Source: Candidatus Gastranaerophilales bacterium | GTDB lineage: Bacteria; Cyanobacteriota; Vampirovibrionia; Gastranaerophilales; Gastranaerophilaceae | Direction: 5' to 3' | NCBI GenBank assembly: GCA_900772035.1 | Contig: CAAGQE010000138.1 | Location: 1 to 9,152 of the forward strand | Length of the DNA stretch: 9,152 nucleotides | Shown here: piece by piece, positions 5,079 to 9,152 of the stretch | Position numbering within the stretch: the stretch's first letter is position 1 | Layout: every line of letters starts with the position of its first letter | Translations under genes and position numbers: made by a program | Notes under the pieces: model-generated | The model's database searches: none | What the model saw: only the letters and a program-made list of their open reading frames with translations | Told to the model about the DNA's origin: nothing

Positions 5079-7502
5079 ATGGCTCTTTCAAGTTTATTTT
5101 TTACAATCGGTGCAAAAATTATCGGCGGAATTGTTGCAGCGGCAAAAGGTGCACTCGCGGCGATTTCCAAAACCGTTTTTGCAAAATTTGTCTATGGCGG
5201 CTTAATGATGACGGCAAGTTCGTTTGCATCAAAAACTGCGCTCTCCGCGTTGCGGAAAGGCATTGCCGCCTCGCCGACTTATCAAAGTACGCAGTACACG
5301 CAAACCAATCCCGATATGCCTTTGCCCATAGTTTACGGCACGGTAAGAACGGCTGGCAACCTCATTTGGCAAGATGTTCAGCCTACCTATTGCAAAAAGG
5401 TCATCGCTTTTGCCGAGGGTGAAATCGAAAACATTTCGGATATCAGAATCAACGATATTCCCTTGGAACAGTTAAACCACAGCGTTGAAAAATTTTATGG
5501 TAAGGCTAACCAAACAATTGCAAATTTAATAAAAGGAACAACGCAACTCGAAAAAGCAGCAGTTGTAGGCTCTTTGAAGAATGTTGCGTACTTGGCATTA
5601 AGAGTGAATTACACCGCAAAAGTTTCTTCAAACTACAATTTGACCGCCGTTGTAAAAGGCAAAAAAGTCCGTATTTACAGGACTGAGGACAGTTATTATG
5701 TTGCTTACAGCGAAAATCCCGCATGGGTGCTTTTGGATTTTTTAACTTCGTACAACGGTTTGGGGTTAGCATTAAACGAAAGCGGAGTGGTCGATAATGC
5801 TCTGTTAAAGAGTGTTTTTGACATTCAAAGTTTTATCGAGGCGGCGGCTTATTGTGATGAAAAAGTTGACGGTATTCCTCGATTTACGTTTAATATGATT
5901 TTTGACTCTCAAACGAGCGTAAGAAGCCTATTGGACGAGATTTACAGGTCTTGCCGCGGTGGTCTGTTTTTCAAAAACGGTCAGTTGCAATTTAAAATTG
6001 ACAAACAAGAAGCAGTTTCAAAAGTTTTTACTCAACAAGACATCTCAAACGAAGTATTCAAGGCTGTTCCGAGCGAGGAGCAGTACGATATTTTGAAGTG
6101 CGTTTATATTTCGCCCGAGCACGAATGGCAAAAAGTTGAGGCATTTGCCGAAATTCCCGAATACAGAAACGGTACGCCTGTTGAGTATTCGGTAAATATT
6201 TTTTCTTGTACCAATTTTAAACAAGCATCAAGGCTCGCTTGGTATTACTCTAATTGCAAGGTTTTGCAGCCCTATTACGGCTCTTTCGACACCGATTTTC
6301 GAGCCTATGATTTAGAAGTCGGGGATGTTATTACTTTTGACAGTATATTAATGGGGGTGGACGCTTACAAAGTCAAGGTTACGCAGGTTACGGACGATGG
6401 TGCGGGAACATATACTGTCAACTGGCAAACTTACGACGAGCGCCTTTATCAAGATAAGTTGGGAAGTCTTGAACCTCGCGTCTTAATTACCAAAAAGGAC
6501 GATTTGCTTGCCTATCCGAGTGATGTTGAAAACTTCAATGTTGTCCAAAAAGGAGAGTTCTTTAACTTCGCATGGTCACCGACAAAAAATCCTGCTGATA
6601 CCTATGAAATAAGGCTTGGCGCCTCTTGGCATGATTCAAAAATCCTTTCCCCTAAAATTTCACTTTCAGAGTATTTTTCAAAAATTGAAAATAAAGGCTT
6701 GCACAGGTTCTGGATAAAGGCTTGGAATGGCTATAACTACTCTAAAAACGCCACTTCAGACTTGATATATGTTGACAGTATTCCTACTTACAATTTGTTT
6801 GTACTGTTTAATATGTTAAGTGAGCCTAACTATTTGTCCTCTGATTTGACCAATTGTTCTGTTTATCAAAACTGTCTTTGTCCCTCAACGGATGTCCTTT
6901 GGCCCGAATCCGACGGGGTTACGACATGGGGTGATTGGGACGAAGAATCATTGCCAGAATTTTGTCTGCCTTCCGGTATGTGGGGTTCAAAAGTTGTTTC
7001 GCACGCGGAATATTTGTCAAAAGTTTTGGATATCGGCAAGGTGCTTACAAGCGTCATTTCTGTTGAGTTAGAGTCTTTTTCGGAAGACACGGAAAACAGT
7101 TTTCAACTTTTATGGCGACATTCTGAAGATGCTACCGATTGGTCAGAATGGAAGGTTTTTACTTCCGCAGAGATTTCCGCAAGATATTTTCAGTTTAAAT
7201 TGCCAATAGAGATGCCTAACAACTTGCCGACTTATGTCACCAAATTTGTTGCAAATATTGACGTTCCCGACAAAGACAAAAACTATACCATCACTATTTC
7301 TAACCCCTCGCAAGGCTATTTATTGGATTACTCTGATGTTAATTTTACAAAACCGCCATCAATTGTTGCAACTGTCACTAACAGTATAAACGCTTATGCC
7401 GTAACGAAAAACAAAACTTCAAGTTCCGTAAAAATATTTGCAATTGCAAATGACGGAACAAATACGGCTGCAACAATAGACGTACAAGTGAAAGGATATT
7501 AA
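5079..7502 (+). CDS. Tail tip attachment / central fibre protein, GpJ-like (Phage-tail_3 type)
   Basis: The protein has 807 residues; AAGGA (5069-5073) lies 5 bases before the ATG, just after the previous stop. Residues 1-60 are Gly/Ala-rich and hydrophobic (GAKIIGGIVAAAKGALAA), as in GpJ-type proteins. PLPIVYGTVR (81-90) is the classic N-terminal hub motif. ENPAWVLLDFLTSYNGLGLAL (212-232) and the following AAAYCDEKVDGIPRFTFN (255-272) match the hub core ('NPA-x-x-LLD..YGLG', 'YCDE'), and RGGLFFKNGQLQFKID continues it. Residues about 480-567 look like a fibronectin III-like domain (DVENFNVVQKGEFFNFAWSP ... HRFWIKAWNGYNYS). Residues about 570-727 are a Trp-rich beta-sandwich-like region (TWGDWDEESLPEFCLPSGMW). 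The last 50 residues (TKPPSIVATV ... ATIDVQVKGY) resemble a small H-type-lectin-like beta domain. It forms the tail hub and carries host-contact domains. Confidence 0.8.
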   Translation: MALSSLFFTIGAKIIGGIVAAAKGALAAISKTVFAKFVYGGLMMTASSFASKTALSALRKGIAASPTYQSTQYTQTNPDMPLPIVYGTVRTAGNLIWQDVQPTYCKKVIAFAEGEIENISDIRINDIPLEQLNHSVEKFYGKANQTIANLIKGTTQLEKAAVVGSLKNVAYLALRVNYTAKVSSNYNLTAVVKGKKVRIYRTEDSYYVAYSENPAWVLLDFLTSYNGLGLALNESGVVDNALLKSVFDIQSFIEAAAYCDEKVDGIPRFTFNMIFDSQTSVRSLLDEIYRSCRGGLFFKNGQLQFKIDKQEAVSKVFTQQDISNEVFKAVPSEEQYDILKCVYISPEHEWQKVEAFAEIPEYRNGTPVEYSVNIFSCTNFKQASRLAWYYSNCKVLQPYYGSFDTDFRAYDLEVGDVITFDSILMGVDAYKVKVTQVTDDGAGTYTVNWQTYDERLYQDKLGSLEPRVLITKKDDLLAYPSDVENFNVVQKGEFFNFAWSPTKNPADTYEIRLGASWHDSKILSPKISLSEYFSKIENKGLHRFWIKAWNGYNYSKNATSDLIYVDSIPTYNLFVLFNMLSEPNYLSSDLTNCSVYQNCLCPSTDVLWPESDGVTTWGDWDEESLPEFCLPSGMWGSKVVSHAEYLSKVLDIGKVLTSVISVELESFSEDTENSFQLLWRHSEDATDWSEWKVFTSAEISARYFQFKLPIEMPNNLPTYVTKFVANIDVPDKDKNYTITISNPSQGYLLDYSDVNFTKPPSIVATVTNSINAYAVTKNKTSSSVKIFAIANDGTNTAATIDVQVKGY

Positions 7503-7503
7503 A

Positions 7504-7995
7504 ATGACACAATATACTTGGGCTGATAACCCCACTGCTGCCAAAGTGGCAGTATGTGACCCGAATGTTCTTAACAGTTGCCTTATGCACCTGAAATATG
7601 ATGTTCCCGAGACGTTTGATACAGAGTTGCTATCTTATTCAAAGAAAGATTTGTCTAATGTTTCCCCCGTTCAAGCTTTCAAGACTTCTTCGATTTCTTG
7701 GGGCATGCCTGATTATTCTGCGGGTGTGGATTATGCAAATAATACGACTGTCAAAACAGCACCATCTAACGGGGTTTTGGTCATTTCTTATTACGTCAAT
7801 GCTCAAACTACCGGATATTTTAAAATTAACGGCAAAAATATTGCAGCAAACTTTCACACTTCTGTCTACGGAACAATGGTGACGGGGCAATATATGTTGT
7901 CAAAAGGGGATACTTTTCAAATTACATCCGTCGGCTCTGCCACTACGTCAATCCCTTTTATATGCAGATTTTACCCTTGTAAAGGAGCAAAATAA
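7504..7995 (+). CDS. Small tail fibre / receptor-binding-type protein
   Basis: The protein has 163 residues; AAAGGA (7491-7496) is 7 bases upstream, and the start comes 1 base after the previous stop. The N-terminus (WADNPTAAKVAVCDPNVLNSCLMHLKYD) resembles the attachment leader of tail-fibre proteins in AT-rich gut-type phages ('NPT..VA..DP..LN..L.HLKYD'). From about residue 68 (MPDYSAGVDY) to the end it looks like a single beta-sandwich head: SNGVLVISYYVNA, GYFKINGKNIAANF, MLSKGDTFQITS and a final CRFYPCKGAK, a run of short strands with the KGDT turn common in phage knob domains. It is much shorter than a full fibre, so it probably attaches to the GpJ-like protein or the end of a short fibre. 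Receptor binding is inferred from gene position and fold style. Confidence 0.6.
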   Translation: MTQYTWADNPTAAKVAVCDPNVLNSCLMHLKYDVPETFDTELLSYSKKDLSNVSPVQAFKTSSISWGMPDYSAGVDYANNTTVKTAPSNGVLVISYYVNAQTTGYFKINGKNIAANFHTSVYGTMVTGQYMLSKGDTFQITSVGSATTSIPFICRFYPCKGAK

Positions 7996-8759
7996 TGTTG
8001 AAATATGCAAAAATTACAGATGAACAAACAGGACTTTGTGAAGTCGGAATCGGCACTAATGATGAGTTTTATCAATCTATCGGAATGACGGAGCAAGATG
8101 TGTGTCAATCATCGGTTGACGGCAATTGGTATCTGTCTGAAAAATGCCCTCAAAAGACTTATGAACAGTTGCTTTTGGAAGAAAAAAACAAAAAACACGA
8201 AGAAAATACGCGTCTTGCTAAACTTGCGATTGAAAACGGACACGTAGTTTTTAAGGGTGCCGAGTTTGAAACAAACGCGCAGACAGTCGGAGACCTTACC
8301 GCTACAATGCTCTTAATGCAGGCACAGCAGACCCTGAAACAAATTCAGAGTGACACAACAAATGGTGCGGCAGTTTCGTCATCTTCCGCAAATATTTCGG
8401 AAACGGATGATTTACCGGAACAAGCACAACAAGCCGTCATACTGAGCGATAGCGAAGTATCTAATACCGATGATGTTACACAAGATTCTTCGGCTACGCC
8501 TCAGAATGACGATTTAATTTCACCACAGAATGAGGATTCAACTTCGCCTCAGAATGCTGATGTGGGCGAACTGACTTACTTATGGCTATCAAAGGATGAC
8601 AAAGTTGTCGGGCTTACGTTGGCGGATTTTGGTATTCTGGGTGCGTTGATTGCGGATTTTAAAAATTCTGTCTGGCAGGAAAAATATATAACTTACAAAG
8701 TTGCGATTGAACAGGCAGAAACGTTTGAAAGTCTCGCTGATATTGAACTTGAATATTAG
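7995..8759 (+). CDS. DUF4376-like tail fibre-associated / assembly-type protein, with repeat-derived insert
   Basis: The protein has 254 residues. Its ATG overlaps the previous stop by one base (TAATG, 7993-7997), with AAAGGAG (7981-7987) 7 bases upstream. The N-terminal 50 residues (MLKYAKITDEQTGLCEVGIG ... IGMTEQDVCQS ... GNWYLSEKCP) resemble the leader of fibre-assembly-type proteins. A charged helix follows (YEQLLLEEKNKKHEENTRLA). Residues 81-110 (NGHVVFKGAEFETNAQTVGD ...) and 194-254 (TYLWLSKDDKVVGLTLADFG ... WQEKYITYKVAIEQAETFES) read as the two halves of one DUF4376-like domain. Between them lies an insert, about residues 111-193, that is Ser/Thr/Asp/Asn/Gln-rich, acidic and probably disordered. 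This insert is made of palindromic repeats (see 8325-8573) and keeps the frame open. Last gene of the operon. A fibre-assembly role is inferred from position. Confidence 0.65.
   Translation: MLKYAKITDEQTGLCEVGIGTNDEFYQSIGMTEQDVCQSSVDGNWYLSEKCPQKTYEQLLLEEKNKKHEENTRLAKLAIENGHVVFKGAEFETNAQTVGDLTATMLLMQAQQTLKQIQSDTTNGAAVSSSSANISETDDLPEQAQQAVILSDSEVSNTDDVTQDSSATPQNDDLISPQNEDSTSPQNADVGELTYLWLSKDDKVVGLTLADFGILGALIADFKNSVWQEKYITYKVAIEQAETFESLADIELEY
8330..8355 (+). repeat. Palindromic repeat, ACCCTGAAAC type, coding copy
   Basis: CCCTGAA (8332-8338) can pair with TTCAGAG (8344-8350) with one mismatch over a 5-base loop, followed by TGACA. It matches 8796-8821 at 23 of 26 positions. Translated in the gene's frame it gives QTLKQIQSD; the intergenic copy, read in its longest open frame, gives KTLKPVQGD. 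Confidence 0.75.
8379..8410 (+). repeat. Second hairpin of the coding insert (GTCATC..GATGA)
   Basis: The outer arms TCATC (8379-8383) and GATGA (8406-8410) and the inner arms TTCCG (8384-8388) and CGGAA (8398-8402) form an imperfect two-part stem. It begins GTCAT and follows a TGACA-ending hairpin, the same order seen at 8796-8847 (hairpin, TGACA, spacer, GTCATGCCG). Confidence 0.5.
8435..8462 (+). repeat. Palindromic repeat, CGTCATACTGAG..CGAAGTATCT, coding copy
   Basis: The arms CGTCATACTGAG (8435-8446) and CGAAGTATCT (8453-8462) are identical to those at 9111-9122 and 9131-9140. The stem is ATACT with AGTAT plus an inner GC with GC pair around GATA. The frame used by the gene avoids the TAG in the centre. 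Confidence 0.78.
8499..8570 (+). repeat. Three tandem 24-base coding repeats (PQN-x-D-x-x-S/T)
   Basis: Units start at 8499, 8523 and 8547 with exact 24-base spacing and read PQNDDLIS, PQNEDSTS and PQNADVGE. The reverse complement of 8498-8513 matches 9109-9124 at 15 of 16 bases, so the unit looks like an inverted arm of the 9111-9140 element that was then tandemly copied and diverged. The product is an acidic, probably flexible linker. Confidence 0.72.
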
Positions 8760-8795
8760 TGTCAAGTGTTGGTTTACATGTTTTTGTTGCATTAA

Positions 8796-8847
8796 GACCC
8801 TGAAACCAGTTCAGGGTGACAGAGAGTTGTTTGTCATGCCGAACTTG
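8796..8847 (+). repeat. Palindromic repeat, ACCCTGAAAC type, intergenic copy plus half-element
   Basis: CCCTGAA (8798-8804) pairs perfectly with TTCAGGG (8810-8816) over a 5-base loop, followed by TGACA (8817-8821). A second half-element GTCATGCCGAACTTG (8833-8847) follows after an 11-base spacer. It lies 36 bases after the stop codon of the last gene. The lack of a T-tract argues against a normal terminator; it could still protect the mRNA 3' end. Confidence 0.75.
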
Positions 8848-8967
8848 ACCTTTAGCCGTTTTAATATTGTGATTACGGATAAATGGAAACGTAGTGTGTT
8901 TCAACATCTTATTACTTGTGTTTTAACAAAATATTACATAAACAGATTCTTCGGGCGTTGTTGTCTT

Positions 8968-9086
8968 GGATTTTCGGGTAGTCGATTTTCTTAACTCCAC
9001 TTTCAGACTTTGTCTTAGTCGTTCCGTCGAAAATCTCCCACTTACGAGTTCGCTCGCTTTGCTCGACTCCACTCTACCGAAAATCC
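8968..9086. repeat. Nested inverted-repeat structure
   Basis: GGATTTTCGGGTAG (8968-8981) is the inverse of CTACCGAAAATCC (9074-9086) except for one extra G. Inside it, GATTTTC (8984-8990) is the inverse of GAAAATC (9029-9035), AGAC (9005-9008) pairs with GTCT (9012-9015), and GAGTTCG faces CGACTC near 9046-9069 with one bulge. ACTCCACT occurs twice (8994-9001, 9066-9073). The whole could fold as a branched structure about 119 bases long. Identity is unknown. Confidence 0.5.
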
Positions 9087-9110
9087 GCCAGAATAACGTG
9101 GAATACCTAT

Positions 9111-9140
9111 CGTCATACTGAGGCTTTAGCCGAAGTATCT
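9111..9140 (+). repeat. Palindromic repeat, CGTCATACTGAG..CGAAGTATCT, intergenic copy
   Basis: Same outer arms as 8435-8462, but the centre is GGCT TT AGCC instead of GC GATA GC, so both copies keep an ATACT-AGTAT stem with a different but self-complementary inner stem. It ends 12 bases before the window edge. Confidence 0.78.
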
Positions 9141-9152
9141 TTTAATATAGAC

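Larger units (their letters stand above)
8325..8573 (+). repeat. In-frame coding insert composed of palindromic repeat units
   Basis: The span is about 249 bases (83 codons) within the DUF4376-like gene. It contains, in order: a hairpin 8330-8355 that matches an intergenic hairpin at 8796-8821 at 23 of 26 bases; a second hairpin 8379-8410; a third, 8435-8462, that shares both arms with an intergenic copy at 9111-9140; and three 24-base units 8499-8570 that are reverse-oriented half-copies of the same arm. The boundaries are estimated from where the protein stops resembling a folded domain. The composition and reading frame resemble the protein-coding palindromic elements known in Rickettsia; I cannot assign it to a named family. 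Confidence 0.72.
8760..9152. other. Gene-free, repeat-rich stretch after the last tail gene
   Basis: No supported gene is seen in these 393 bases on either strand. The open frames present run through the repeats, and I see no convincing ribosome site or family resemblance in them. No tRNA-like cloverleaf and no T-tract terminator was found. The stretch holds the hairpin at 8796-8821, a degenerate GTCATGCCGAACTTG half-element at 8833-8847, a nested inverted-repeat structure 8968-9086, and the hairpin at 9111-9140. It may be the right-hand edge of the structural module. Confidence 0.6.

Noticed and set aside
8499..8570. Possible CRISPR-like array (three 24-base units)
   Set aside because: The units abut with no spacers, are in frame, and diverge like a coding tandem repeat.
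8796..8821. Hairpin as intrinsic terminator of the tail operon
   Set aside because: The stem is perfect, but no T-tract follows on either strand, and the same sequence occurs as a coding repeat upstream, so it is a repeat element first.
8701..8994. Plus-strand open frame of 97 codons after the tail operon
   Set aside because: It overlaps the end of the previous gene, has no ribosome site, and its most protein-like part (KTLKPVQGD) is just the translation of the palindromic repeat.

Overview
The window is the structural (virion morphogenesis) region of a siphophage-type prophage, or of a related phage-derived element. All genes are on the plus strand. The DNA is AT-rich, with AAAGGA/AAGGAG-type ribosome binding sites and genes that abut or overlap by a base or two. 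The tail-tip gene set (Dit-like plus BR0599/DUF2163-type hub, NlpC/P60, GpJ-like tip protein) is the kind found in gene transfer agents and siphophages of Alphaproteobacteria. Dispersed hairpin repeats of the GTCAT..CTGAG and ACCCTGAAAC..TTCAGGGTGACA type, one cluster of them inside a gene, recall the palindromic elements of Rickettsia-like Alphaproteobacteria. An AT-rich, probably host-associated alphaproteobacterium is my best guess. It rests on protein style and repeats, not on a marker gene.

Layout: 1-218 is the tail end of a head-closure/head-tail joining protein; 215-592 a tail terminator-like protein; 606-1190 the major tail tube protein, followed by a hairpin. 1248-2639 is a portal protein, which is unexpected here. 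2683-3300 is a secreted-protein gene with its own perfect -10 box and its own intrinsic terminator (a 'moron' cassette), predicted to give a leaderless mRNA. 3366-4697 is a distal-tail/hub fusion carrying a duplicated domain; 4700-5077 an NlpC/P60-type cysteine peptidase; 5079-7502 the GpJ-like tail tip protein; 7504-7995 a small fibre/receptor-binding-type protein; 7995-8759 a DUF4376-like fibre-assembly-type protein. 8760-9152 has no credible gene and is filled with repeats.

How the parts would work together: the portal, head-closure protein and terminator form the DNA gate and head-tail interface. The tube protein builds the tail. The Dit/hub protein, peptidase and GpJ-like protein form the tip that contacts and locally opens the cell wall. 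The last two genes supply or assemble the host-recognition part. The tape measure protein and tail-assembly chaperones normally encoded between the tube and distal-tail genes are absent from that position; the portal and the moron sit there instead.

The strongest unusual signals are: (1) an in-frame insert of about 83 codons in the last gene that is built from the same palindromic repeat family found in the intergenic DNA just downstream; (2) the missing tape measure/chaperone block with a portal gene in its place; (3) the self-contained, predicted leaderless moron; and (4) the duplicated Dit-like domain fused to a cysteine-rich hub.
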